A stretch of 64,000 nt of DNA from assembly GCA_046233135.1 (NCBI GenBank), contig JBJXHN010000002.1, positions 959,947 to 1,023,946 on the forward strand, read 5' to 3'. Shown here piece by piece: positions 8,892 to 17,877 of the stretch (positions are counted from its first letter, which is position 1; each line of letters begins with the position of its first letter). The stretch comes from JBJXHN01 sp046233135 (GTDB taxonomy: Bacteria > Pseudomonadota > Alphaproteobacteria > Rhodospirillales > Rhodospirillaceae). The position numbers and the translations under genes are program-made. The notes below the pieces were generated by a model, which was not told the DNA's origin, ran no database searches, and saw only the letters and a program-made list of their open reading frames with translations.

Positions 8892-10565
8892 ATGGGACGG
8901 GCGGTACGGAAAGGGACCGGTGGCGGAGTCGAGACTATGGTCGGGGACGTGACCGACATGGCGAGCCGGGCGATCCTGCCGCTTGGGGCTGCTTTGGTCG
9001 CCGGGATTGCCTTGGCGACGGGGCTGATCTGGCTGGCAGTTCCGGCATCAGCCTTGGTGGCGCTGGGCTTATACGACTTTTTCCAGCGACATTGGACGGT
9101 GACCCGTAATTTCCCCGTGGCGGGGCGCATCCGCTGGGTCTTTTACAGACTGCGGCCCTATCTGCGGGCCTATATCGTTGAAGACGACCTGACCGGCACG
9201 CCCTATTCCTTCGAAGCGCGAAACTTGGTGCACGCCCGTGCCACCGGGCGTTCCGACACCCACCCGTTCGGCACGGAGCGTGATGTTGACGGGCCAGACT
9301 ACAGCTGGGTTGGCCATTCCATCGCTCCTACCACCGACCCGGACGTGTCACCCCGGGTGATGGTTGGCAACAGCCAGTGCTCCCGGCCCTATTCGGCCTC
9401 GGTGCTCAACATTTCGGCGATGAGCTTCGGTGCCTTGTCGGCCAATGCCGTGCGGGCGCTCAATCTTGCAGCGAAAACCGGGGGATTCTACCACGATACC
9501 GGAGAAGGGGGCATCTCACCCTACCACCTGGAGCACGGGGGCGATCTGGTGTGGGAGTTGGGTTCCGGCTACTTCGGTGCCCGTGACGCCCGGGGAGAGT
9601 TTGATCCAGGCCTGTTTCGCGAGGGCGCGGCGCGCGATGTGGTCAAAATGACCGAGATCAAGTTGAGTCAGGGCGCCAAACCCGGACATGGAGGCCTGCT
9701 GACAGCCGCAAAAGTCAGCCGGGAGATCGCCGAGATCCGCAAAGTGCCGGCGCACGAGGATTGCCTGTCCCCCCGGGGTCATTCGGCCTTTGCCACTCCC
9801 ATCGGTCTGATGGAGTTTGCCGCCCGGGTGCGGGACCTGTCGGGCGGCAAGCCGGTTGGACTCAAGCTTTGCGTCGGCCACCCCCACGAACCCTTCGCTC
9901 TGGTCAAGGCCATGATCGAAACTGGCATTCGGCCGGATTTCATCGTCGTCGACGGTGGCGAGGGCGGCACGGGCGCGGCCCCTCTGGAGCTTTCCGACTG
10001 GGTCGGCATGCCTTTGTCGGAAGGGCTGGTCCTGATGCGCAATGCCCTGGTCGGTGCCGGGGTGAAGGCGGACGTGCGGCTGGCGGCCAGCGGCAAGGTC
10101 TATTCCGGTATGGGGTTGGCCCGCAACATGGCGCGCGGAGCCGATTGGTGCAATGCCGCCCGCGCCTTCATGCTGTCCATAGGGTGCATCCAGGCGCAGC
10201 GCTGCCATCTGGGCACTTGCCCGACGGGCGTGACCACCCAGAACCGCTGGCGTCAGCGAGGGTTGATCCCCGAGGTCCAGGGGGAGCGTGCCGCCCGGTT
10301 CCACGCCAAGACACTCGCGGCGCTGGCCGAGATCACCGCCGCAGCGGGACTGATTCATCCATCCGACCTCCAGCCCCACCACCTGATGCAGCGTAGCGGC
10401 GAGGCAGGGGTTCGTTCCCTGGACAGGGTTCATGCGTTTCTGCCCGAAGGCGTCCTGCGCGAGGCGCCGGAGGAGACACTGTACGCCGATTGGTGGGCGG
10501 CTGCACGCGCTGACAGTTTCCAGCCGGCCACCGACTTGGCGGCGGCTCGCAGCAGCAAGAGATGA
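8892..10565 (+). CDS. FMN-binding glutamate synthase family protein
   Basis: 557 residues: one or two N-terminal membrane helices (about 23-60), then the FMN/Fe-S domain of glutamate synthase. The barrel shows 'NISAMSFGALS', 'NTGEGG'-type 'HDTGEGG', 'KPGHGG' and 'VVDGGEGGTGAAP'. The 3Fe-4S ligands are in C-I-Q-A-Q-R-C-H-L-G-T-C-P-T-G. There is no glutaminase domain, so it probably catalyses another FMN-dependent redox reaction or uses a separate ammonia source. GGGG precedes the ATG by eight bases. poxB begins 16 bases downstream. Confidence 0.9.
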   Translation: MGRAVRKGTGGGVETMVGDVTDMASRAILPLGAALVAGIALATGLIWLAVPASALVALGLYDFFQRHWTVTRNFPVAGRIRWVFYRLRPYLRAYIVEDDLTGTPYSFEARNLVHARATGRSDTHPFGTERDVDGPDYSWVGHSIAPTTDPDVSPRVMVGNSQCSRPYSASVLNISAMSFGALSANAVRALNLAAKTGGFYHDTGEGGISPYHLEHGGDLVWELGSGYFGARDARGEFDPGLFREGAARDVVKMTEIKLSQGAKPGHGGLLTAAKVSREIAEIRKVPAHEDCLSPRGHSAFATPIGLMEFAARVRDLSGGKPVGLKLCVGHPHEPFALVKAMIETGIRPDFIVVDGGEGGTGAAPLELSDWVGMPLSEGLVLMRNALVGAGVKADVRLAASGKVYSGMGLARNMARGADWCNAARAFMLSIGCIQAQRCHLGTCPTGVTTQNRWRQRGLIPEVQGERAARFHAKTLAALAEITAAAGLIHPSDLQPHHLMQRSGEAGVRSLDRVHAFLPEGVLREAPEETLYADWWAAARADSFQPATDLAAARSSKR

Positions 10566-10581
10566 GTGAAAAGAGGAGATC

Positions 10582-12297
10582 ATGGCCAATACCGTCGCGG
10601 ATACGATCGTTGATACCCTTCTGCGTGCCGGCGCCCGCCGGTGCTGGGGAATTGTCGGAGACACCATCAACCACTTCACAGACGTTGTCCGCCAGTCCGA
10701 TCTGAGATGGATCCATGTACGGCACGAGGAAGCCGGCGGGCTGGCCGCCGGCGGAGAGGCCTATTTCACCGGGGAACTTACGGTTTGTGCCGGGACCTGC
10801 GGGCCGGGGTCGCTGCATTTCGTCAACGGTATCTTTGAAAGCCATCGGAATGGCGCGCCGGTGGTGATGATCGCATCGGACGTGGCGCGGCCGGAGGTAG
10901 GACTGGCCTTCCCCCAGGCGGTGGATCAGCGCCGGATCTATGAACCGGCCAGCGTGTTTTGCGAAGCGATCACCCACCCCGATCAGGCGCGGCGCATCAC
11001 CACCCTGGCCGCCCAGGCGGCGCTGACCAAGGGGGGGGTGGCCGTGGTTATCGTCAACGGCGACATGTTTACCGAAACTGTGGACGACTCCTTGTCGTGG
11101 TCCGTCCACCGCCCTGCGCCCGTGGTGCGCCCCGGCGACGCAGAACTGGACGCCCTGGCCGACGCGGTGAACAAGGCGGAAACGGTCACCTTGTATGCAG
11201 GGATCGGGGCGCGCGACGCCGGGGCGCAGGTGGTGCGGCTGGCTGACCGGCTGAAGGCCCCGGTGGCTCATACCAGCCGGGCGAAGGAATTCATCGAACC
11301 TGACAACCCGTTCAACGTCGGCATGATCGGAATCCTGGGCAATCAGGCCGGGGTGGAGGCTGTCGATGGCGCCGATCTCATGCTGTGCCTGGGGACGGAT
11401 TTCGCTTACACCCAGTTCTATCCTGATCGCAAGCATGTCATCCAGATCGACCGTGACCCGGCCAATCTGGGGCGTCGCGCTCCCGTTGCCATGGGGCTGG
11501 TGGGGGACGTGGGGCCGACCCTGGAGGCACTGCTGCCCAGGATCACGCCCCGCGAGGACAGCGACCATCTCGATCGCGCGCTGTCCCGATGGGCGAAGGA
11601 TCAGGAGGCCTATGCGGAAGAGGCTGTGGGACCGGATCCGGCATTGATTCATCCCCAGACCGTAACCAGGACTCTGGACCGCCTGGCCGGGGACGATGCG
11701 ATTTTTACCGCCGATGGCGGTTCCCCCATGGTCTGGCTGTTGCGGCATCTGACCGCCCGGGGGGACCGTAAATTCCTGACCAGCTTGAAGCATGGGACTA
11801 TGGCCAATGCCTATCCCCAGGCCATGGGAGCCGCTGCCGCCTATCCCGGTCGTCCGGTCATCGCCCTGTGCGGCGATGGCGGACTGGCCATGCTGATGGG
11901 CGACCTGCTGACCCTGGTGCAGGAAAAGCTGCCTGTCAAAATCCTGATATATAACAATAAATCTCTCGGATTCGTGGAGATGGAGCAGCGCGTCGAAGGC
12001 CTGCTGGACGCTTTCACCGGGCTGGACAATCCCGATTTCGCCGAGCTGGCCCGCACCTGCGGCCTGGAAGGCTGGCGGGTCGACAGGGTGGACGCGCTGG
12101 AAGACACCATGCGCCGCTGGCTGGCCGCGCCCGGTCCGGCGCTGCTGGACGTGCAGGTCAACCGCATGGAACTGGTGATGCCGCCCAAGGTGGAAGCGGG
12201 GCAGGTGGCGTCCATGTCCCTGTTCGGTCTGAAAGCGGTGCTGAATGGTCGGGTGCGGGAGGTGGTCTCGCTCCTGCGCGATAATTTCATGCGGTAG
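10582..12297 (+). CDS. poxB: thiamine-pyrophosphate enzyme, pyruvate dehydrogenase (quinone) PoxB-like
   Basis: A 571-residue ThDP enzyme of the pyruvate oxidase/acetolactate synthase family. The N-terminal Pyr domain carries the catalytic Glu in 'HVRHEEAGG'. The C-terminal PP domain has the cofactor motif GDGG...NN ('CGDGGLAMLM', 'IYNNKS'). The C-terminal segment 'ELVMPPKVEAGQV...SLFGLKAVLNGR' matches the membrane-binding tail of E. coli PoxB in position and character, favouring ubiquinone-linked oxidation of pyruvate to acetate and CO2 over acetolactate synthesis. GAGGAG precedes the ATG. Probable operon with the glutamate-synthase-like gene. Confidence 0.85.
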   Translation: MANTVADTIVDTLLRAGARRCWGIVGDTINHFTDVVRQSDLRWIHVRHEEAGGLAAGGEAYFTGELTVCAGTCGPGSLHFVNGIFESHRNGAPVVMIASDVARPEVGLAFPQAVDQRRIYEPASVFCEAITHPDQARRITTLAAQAALTKGGVAVVIVNGDMFTETVDDSLSWSVHRPAPVVRPGDAELDALADAVNKAETVTLYAGIGARDAGAQVVRLADRLKAPVAHTSRAKEFIEPDNPFNVGMIGILGNQAGVEAVDGADLMLCLGTDFAYTQFYPDRKHVIQIDRDPANLGRRAPVAMGLVGDVGPTLEALLPRITPREDSDHLDRALSRWAKDQEAYAEEAVGPDPALIHPQTVTRTLDRLAGDDAIFTADGGSPMVWLLRHLTARGDRKFLTSLKHGTMANAYPQAMGAAAAYPGRPVIALCGDGGLAMLMGDLLTLVQEKLPVKILIYNNKSLGFVEMEQRVEGLLDAFTGLDNPDFAELARTCGLEGWRVDRVDALEDTMRRWLAAPGPALLDVQVNRMELVMPPKVEAGQVASMSLFGLKAVLNGRVREVVSLLRDNFMR

Positions 12298-12306
12298 TCC
12301 GGGAGC

Positions 12307-13803
12307 CTATCCGGCGAGGATATAAAGCCAGGCACTCAGCGCCACGGCACAGATCACGGTATAGGGGCCGTTGACCCTGAGCCCGAAGCGCGGACCGGTG
12401 AGGGGGACGGCGGGGGTCGAGGCGAGTCGCGCCGAGGTCATCACCGAAGCGGTATAGGGCGAAGAGGCCGCAACCAGCGACCAGGCTCCGGCGAAGGCGA
12501 TGCCGAAGGCCACCGGGGAAACCCCCAGCACCGCCGGCGGTGGCATGGCCGCGGCGATCAGCGAGACCGAGAGAATCGGGCTCATCCCCAGCTGGCCGCA
12601 GATCAGAGCCAGCCAGGCGCTGCCGGCCAGCAGGGTCCAGGCGGGCACGCCCAGGTGGGTCAGCATCTCGCCCACCGCATCCTGGGGCAGCAAGGCGGCG
12701 ACCACCACGCCGATGAAGGCCGCTGCGCCGACCACGGCGAATTCGTGGTGATAGGCGGGGAAGAATTCGACGGCGTGGGACACCAGCCGCTTGCCGGTGC
12801 AGCGGGCGGCGCTGCGGTAGCCCTTGGCGCCGGCGTATTGCAGGGTCAGCCAGCCGGCGGCCACCATCGGACAGACCAACATCATGGCGGCCACCAGCCG
12901 GGCGCCGCTGGCGATGCTCAGCAGGGTACCGGTCGCCATCAGCCCGGCGATCAGGGCGATGACGGGAAAGACGATGGCCCACGAGTCCCGGCTGCTGGTA
13001 TCGGGCCGGCCGGCGGGCGGCGGGGCGACCTGCAGGCGGGCGCGTGAAAAGCGGTCCAGCACCCAGCCGATGCCGGTGAAGCCCAGGGCGGTAGCCAGCA
13101 TCAGGGGCGCGGCATCCCGCCAGACCAGGCCGGGAACGGAGGTCAGGATCACCGCCAGGGACACGGTCAGCGGCGACCAGGCGAGCACCGTGCTGAACCC
13201 CCGGTGCACCGCTGAGACCATGCGCAGGCGGCGGATGGTGGCCCGGCGGATGGCGTCCGGATCGCCCCGGTCGAGGTCGCGGCTGTCGTCGTCGCTCTTG
13301 GTGCGGTCGGCGGCCCGGGTGCCTTCGGTGATCAGGGCGCCGAGCAGGGGGATGACGCCGAAGTTCAGGATCATGCCGAACAGATGGCCGCCCATGGCCA
13401 GGGCCACATAGCGCCAGCCGGGCCGGCGGCTGGCGAGAAACAGGCCGCAGCGGCGCACCAGCTGGCTGCTGCTCGCCGCCTCGCGCAGCATGCCGAAGGC
13501 CGCGAGCAGGGTGGCGATGAAGGCCGCGCGGTTCAGGGCGTCGTGCAGGCTGGTCACATCCATGGCGCCGGACAGCAGCGCGCCGGCCCCCAGGACCACG
13601 GACAGGCCGATGAAGATCCGTCCGGAGCGCCACATGCGCGGCCAGACGCTGATCAGATAGGCGGCCATGCCGGCGGCCGAAATCCAGCTGAACAGATCAT
13701 CCGGCGCGCCGAATTCGCGGGCCAGGGTGGACAGGATGACCAGGGTCAGGGCGGCTCCGGCCGGGCGGGAAGGGGTCAGGGCAGGATAAAGGGGACGACT
13801 CAC
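12307..13803 (-). CDS. polytopic membrane protein, possible transporter
   Basis: 498 residues with roughly ten to twelve hydrophobic helices split by a polar loop around residues 175-200 (Asp/Arg-rich). The two-halved topology, with re-entrant-like 'GQLGMSPILSVSLIA' near the C-terminus, recalls the ion-transporter (ArsB/NhaD-type) superfamily, but I do not recognise a specific family. It starts in a four-base ATGA overlap with the upstream transglutaminase gene, so it is the last gene of the transglutaminase/ATP-grasp operon and may move that pathway's substrate or product. Confidence 0.7.
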   Translation of the reverse strand: MSRPLYPALTPSRPAGAALTLVILSTLAREFGAPDDLFSWISAAGMAAYLISVWPRMWRSGRIFIGLSVVLGAGALLSGAMDVTSLHDALNRAAFIATLLAAFGMLREAASSSQLVRRCGLFLASRRPGWRYVALAMGGHLFGMILNFGVIPLLGALITEGTRAADRTKSDDDSRDLDRGDPDAIRRATIRRLRMVSAVHRGFSTVLAWSPLTVSLAVILTSVPGLVWRDAAPLMLATALGFTGIGWVLDRFSRARLQVAPPPAGRPDTSSRDSWAIVFPVIALIAGLMATGTLLSIASGARLVAAMMLVCPMVAAGWLTLQYAGAKGYRSAARCTGKRLVSHAVEFFPAYHHEFAVVGAAAFIGVVVAALLPQDAVGEMLTHLGVPAWTLLAGSAWLALICGQLGMSPILSVSLIAAAMPPPAVLGVSPVAFGIAFAGAWSLVAASSPYTASVMTSARLASTPAVPLTGPRFGLRVNGPYTVICAVALSAWLYILAG

Positions 13804-14894
13804 GCGCTTTTCCCGATGGGAAGGGGCTCCGGCCAGTCTTCGGGGTGGACGGTAACGGACACGGCGATGGTCTGGCTGCCGCCGCCGAGCATAACGCCCT
13901 TGATGGGGCTGACGTCCTCGAAATCCCGGCCCCAGGCGACGGTGACATGTTCACGGGTCACCACCTTGTTGTTGGTGGGGTCCAGGTCGATCCAGCCCCC
14001 GTTGGGGGCTTCGGAGCAGGGAACGAAAACGGAAATCCAGGCATGGCTGGCATCGCCGCCTTCCAGCCGCGTGTCGCTGTCGGGCACCCGGGTCAGCACA
14101 TAGCCGGAGACATAGCGCGCCGCCAGCCCCAGGGCGCGCAGGCAGCCGATCTGGAAATGGGCGAAGTCCTGGCAGACCCCGGCCTTGGCGGCCAGAACCT
14201 CGGCCAGCGGGGTGGCGATGGTGGTGGCGGTAGGGTCGTAGGCGAAATCGGAATGGATGCGGTGGGTCAGCTCCATCGCCGCTTCCAGGATCGGCCGGCT
14301 CGGCGTGAAGCTTTCCAGGGCATAGTCCCGCACGGCCGCCAGCGTCGGCACGTAGGGGCTTTCGTAGATGAACTGGCCGGCGTCCAGCATGTCTGCCCCG
14401 GCACCCCGGACCAGGCGGTCGCGCACGTCCTCCCACGGCGGGGTGCGGGCGGGCTCGGGCAGGGTGGGCGGGGTCACCCGGACGCGGCTTTCGGAAATGA
14501 TGGTCAGCTGGGAATGCGGCTCGGACAGGGAAAAGGTGGTCAGGGTATTGCCGAAGTAGTCCTGCCGCTCCGCCCGGGCCTGGGGCAGGGGGGTGGCGCG
14601 CAGCTGGGTGAACAGCACGGTCTGGGTGCCGAAGCTGCGTGGCCGCAGGTGGCCGCACTGATGCGAGACGGTCACCGGCTGGGAGTAGGTGTAGACCGTT
14701 TCGTGGGTGACGCTGTAGGTCACCGGCCGCAGGTCCCCGGGAGCGGAAATCGCCGCCGTCCCGAACGGCCGGTCGCAGCCCCCGGGGCCGGCTTCGGCAT
14801 CCGGGGGAGCGGGGGCCGCTTCCGGGGAGCCGACGCCTGCGGGAGCGGGGGAGGGTTCAGCGGGTTCGACGGACGGGGCCTCGGGCAGGGTCAT
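13800..14894 (-). CDS. transglutaminase-like cysteine protease family protein
   Basis: 364 residues. After a Pro/Ala-rich leader of about 50 residues comes a bacterial transglutaminase N-terminal beta domain ('YSVTHETVYTYSQPVTVSHQ'). A transglutaminase core follows, with the triad in 'KAGVCQDFAHF' (Cys), 'GGDASHAWISVF' (His) and 'WIDLDPTNN' (Asp). It overlaps both neighbours by four bases, so translation is coupled along the operon. Family members cluster with ATP-grasp/alpha-E proteins and are thought to cleave or crosslink peptide-type bonds; the substrate is unknown. Confidence 0.9.
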   Translation of the reverse strand: MTLPEAPSVEPAEPSPAPAGVGSPEAAPAPPDAEAGPGGCDRPFGTAAISAPGDLRPVTYSVTHETVYTYSQPVTVSHQCGHLRPRSFGTQTVLFTQLRATPLPQARAERQDYFGNTLTTFSLSEPHSQLTIISESRVRVTPPTLPEPARTPPWEDVRDRLVRGAGADMLDAGQFIYESPYVPTLAAVRDYALESFTPSRPILEAAMELTHRIHSDFAYDPTATTIATPLAEVLAAKAGVCQDFAHFQIGCLRALGLAARYVSGYVLTRVPDSDTRLEGGDASHAWISVFVPCSEAPNGGWIDLDPTNNKVVTREHVTVAWGRDFEDVSPIKGVMLGGGSQTIAVSVTVHPEDWPEPLPIGKSA

Positions 14895-17866
14895 CGGTCG
14901 CTATCCTCCGTGCCCAGGACCCGGGCGAGGCGCTGGCGCTGGCTTTGCCGCTGGCGCTGGCCGGCGTGGGCCGGGTCGGCCTGGCTGTCGCGCGGCTCGG
15001 GGGGCGCCATTTCCGACAGTGGCTGATGCCCGGCCGGTATTTCCTCGGCCGGATCGGCGCTGTCGTCCTCTTCGGCGTCGGGGTCCGGGTCGGCGGGCAG
15101 CATGTCGGGCAGGGCGGCTTGTTCCGCCACGGCGGCGGCTGCCTTCAGGTCCGGATGGCCGGCCATCTCCGGCCGGGTTTCCACCGCATGGGCGAAGTAG
15201 TGCAGGGTGAGCTGGTCGGCCAGCCTGGCCAGGCCGTCGCGCAAGTCCCGCAACAGGTCGCCCAGCGGGGTCAGGGCGGGATCGACCGGGGCCTGCCGGG
15301 GGTCGGCCAGGGTGATCTTGTCCGCCTCGCAGGCCCGCACCGCCGACAGCAGGGAAATCATGATCCGCTGTTCGTCGGTGCGCAGGCCGAAAGCCTGATC
15401 GGTGGCCAGGCTGTCCATATGCACCGACAGCCGCTCCAGCTGATAGGCCAGGCTGCGCGGGTTGCTTTCGTCGATCATCAGCACGTCGAGCACCGGTACC
15501 AGGGTCGGCAGGGCCAGATAACGCGAGCGATAGGTCATGGCGCTGTCGGAGATCTCCAGGATCACGTCCAGGGCCGGGCCGACTTCTTCGTCGGGGACCA
15601 TGATCAGGCCGGTGACCATGTCCAGCACATGCATGGCCCGCTCGATGCGCCGGCCGATGTCCAGGAAGCGCCAGCCCAGGCCCCGGGTCATATTTTCCAG
15701 GGCCAGGCCGTCCAGGGCGAGCAGAGTGATGATCAGCCCGTCCAGCTGGGCCTGGGGCGTTTCCAGGTCCGGCACCCGGCCCTTGCCCGGCCGGGTCAGC
15801 GACGTGGTGGTGGTGACCAGCTGGCTGATCACTCGCCAGGTATCGATGGACAGGCGGTCGCGGACGGCGGTGGCGGTGCGGCGCAGGCAGTCGCCGGTGG
15901 CCGCCAGACCGCCGATATGCTCCGGGTCCATGTTGTTGCCGAGGATCGCCCGCAGGGTGGTTTCCTGCACCGCCGGATCGGACAGGTCCTGCTCCAGGTC
16001 GCAATGACCCAGCAGGGCGAGGATCGACAGCACCACCGTCAGCTCGCTGTCGCCGTACCCGTTTTCAGCGGCGACGGAACAGGCCTTGCGCAACAGGCGG
16101 GTGGTGTCCTCGCAGCGTTCGGCGTAGCGGCCCAGCCAATAGGTGTTGTCCGCCACCCGCGACGGCAGGTCTCGCGACCCGCGCACCGGCCGTTCCCGCC
16201 CGCCGGCGCCGCGCAGCAGGGTGACCGGGGCCACCGGCTCGTCGGCCAGCACCCAGGTGTCCTTGCTGCCGCCGCCCCGCTGCATGGAGACGTTGCGGGG
16301 GTTGGGCGTCGGCGCAACCCGGGTCAGGCCGCCGGGCATCACCGCATAGCCGCCGTCGTGGGCGACCACATGGACCCGCATGGCCATGGGCCGGGGCAGC
16401 AGCTTGCCCATCGACCACACCGGGGCGGTGGACAGGTTCACCGCTTCCTGCCCCACATAGGCCCAGGGCTGGGCGTCCATATCGGCGAGCAGGGCGGCGC
16501 GCTTCTCGTCGGGCAGGCCGGCCCCGTCGACGGCCCGGGCGTGGACGTTGAAGGCCGAGCGGACGGCCAGCTGTTCCAGGTTCTCGCGCACGTAGTCGCG
16601 CTCCCGCGGCTGGCCGCACCACCAGGTGGCCACCGAGGGCATCAGCAGGTCTTCGCCCAGCAACCGCCGGCAGAGCGAGGGCAGGAAAGGCATCAGGCCC
16701 GGCGCTTCGACCAGGCGGGTGCCCAGGGCGTTGGCGACGGTGACGTTGCCGGCATGGATGGCGGTGACCAGCCCGGGCACCCCCAGGGTGCTTTCGCCGC
16801 GCAGCTCCAGCGGGTCGCACCAGCTGCCTTCGTTGCGGCGGATGATCACGTCCACCTGCTTCAGGCCGTCCAGAGTCTTCAGATAGACCTTGCCGTCGCG
16901 GCAGGTCATGTCCTCGCCTTCCACCAGGGTCAGGCCGAGGTAACGGGCAAGGTAGACGTGCTCGTAGTGGGTTTCGTTGTAGGGGCCGGGAGTCCACAGC
17001 ACGATGCGTGGGTTTTCCACCGGGCGCGGCGCCAGCTTGGCCAGGGTCTCGCGCAGTTTCATGAAAAAGGGCGCGAGCCGCTGAACATTGGTGGAGCGGT
17101 AGAAGTCCGGCAGGATGCGCGAGATGATGATGCGGTTTTCCAGGGCGTAGCCGGCCCCGGACGGCGCATCGGTGCGGTCGTTGATCACCCACCAGCGGCC
17201 GTCGGGCGAGCGGGCCAGATCGGCGGCATAGAAGTGCAGGAAGATGTTGTCCTTGGGCTTGCTGCCATGCATCGGCCGCAGGAAACCCGGGTTGGCATGC
17301 ACCGTGGCCGGCGGCAGCAGCCCTTCGTTCAGCAGGTGGCGGGGGCCGTACAGGTCGGCGAGGATGCCGTTGAACAGGGTGGCCCGCTGCTGCAAGGCGC
17401 GCTCGACGAAGGCCCACTCGCGGGAGGACACGAGCAGCGGCATCGGGTCCAGGGTCCAGGGCCGGCCGTGGCCGTCCGGGTCGCCGTAGATGGTATAGGT
17501 CATGCCGCCGTCGCGGATCAGCCGCAGGCCCCGTTCCCAGCGGGTGGCCATGTCGCCTTCCGGCAAAGCGCGCAGCTGTTCCATGAACGGCTGCCAGTGG
17601 TCGCGCATGCGGCCATCGGCGTCGATCATCTCGTCGAAGCCGGTCAGCGGCGCACCGTAATGGGCCGCCTCCAGGCCCTGGCGGCGGCCGGCCGGCATGG
17701 CCGGTGCCGCCGGACCCGAGGGGCGCGGGCGCGCCTGTCCAGGAGCCTGGGCCGGCTGATCCTGGGTCGCCGCACTGTCGTCCGGCTGACCCAGCGCCTG
17801 ACTCTCTCGGGTATCCTTGCCTTTGGGAGCCATCAGCACGTCCGCTCCGTCGGGATGATGAACCAC
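14891..17866 (-). CDS. circularly permuted ATP-grasp / alpha-E domain fusion protein
   Basis: 991 residues. A disordered Pro/Gln/Ala-rich start (about 1-65) leads into a circularly permuted type 2 ATP-grasp domain ('FNGILADLYGPRHLLNEGLLPP', 'IVLWTPGPYNETHYEH', 'GMAYVGQE'-type 'WAYVGQEAVNLSTAPVW'). The alpha-helical alpha-E domain begins near residue 565 ('LPSRVADNTYWLGRYAERCEDTTRLLR'). In most genomes these are two adjacent genes; here they are fused. Published comparative genomics places such pairs with transglutaminases as peptide-bond-forming and editing systems. A GTG start at 17866 sits 11 bases after the upstream gene; the ATG at 17833 is an alternative. Confidence 0.9.
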   Translation of the reverse strand: MVHHPDGADVLMAPKGKDTRESQALGQPDDSAATQDQPAQAPGQARPRPSGPAAPAMPAGRRQGLEAAHYGAPLTGFDEMIDADGRMRDHWQPFMEQLRALPEGDMATRWERGLRLIRDGGMTYTIYGDPDGHGRPWTLDPMPLLVSSREWAFVERALQQRATLFNGILADLYGPRHLLNEGLLPPATVHANPGFLRPMHGSKPKDNIFLHFYAADLARSPDGRWWVINDRTDAPSGAGYALENRIIISRILPDFYRSTNVQRLAPFFMKLRETLAKLAPRPVENPRIVLWTPGPYNETHYEHVYLARYLGLTLVEGEDMTCRDGKVYLKTLDGLKQVDVIIRRNEGSWCDPLELRGESTLGVPGLVTAIHAGNVTVANALGTRLVEAPGLMPFLPSLCRRLLGEDLLMPSVATWWCGQPRERDYVRENLEQLAVRSAFNVHARAVDGAGLPDEKRAALLADMDAQPWAYVGQEAVNLSTAPVWSMGKLLPRPMAMRVHVVAHDGGYAVMPGGLTRVAPTPNPRNVSMQRGGGSKDTWVLADEPVAPVTLLRGAGGRERPVRGSRDLPSRVADNTYWLGRYAERCEDTTRLLRKACSVAAENGYGDSELTVVLSILALLGHCDLEQDLSDPAVQETTLRAILGNNMDPEHIGGLAATGDCLRRTATAVRDRLSIDTWRVISQLVTTTTSLTRPGKGRVPDLETPQAQLDGLIITLLALDGLALENMTRGLGWRFLDIGRRIERAMHVLDMVTGLIMVPDEEVGPALDVILEISDSAMTYRSRYLALPTLVPVLDVLMIDESNPRSLAYQLERLSVHMDSLATDQAFGLRTDEQRIMISLLSAVRACEADKITLADPRQAPVDPALTPLGDLLRDLRDGLARLADQLTLHYFAHAVETRPEMAGHPDLKAAAAVAEQAALPDMLPADPDPDAEEDDSADPAEEIPAGHQPLSEMAPPEPRDSQADPAHAGQRQRQSQRQRLARVLGTEDSDR

Positions 17867-17877
17867 GGGGCGCGCCC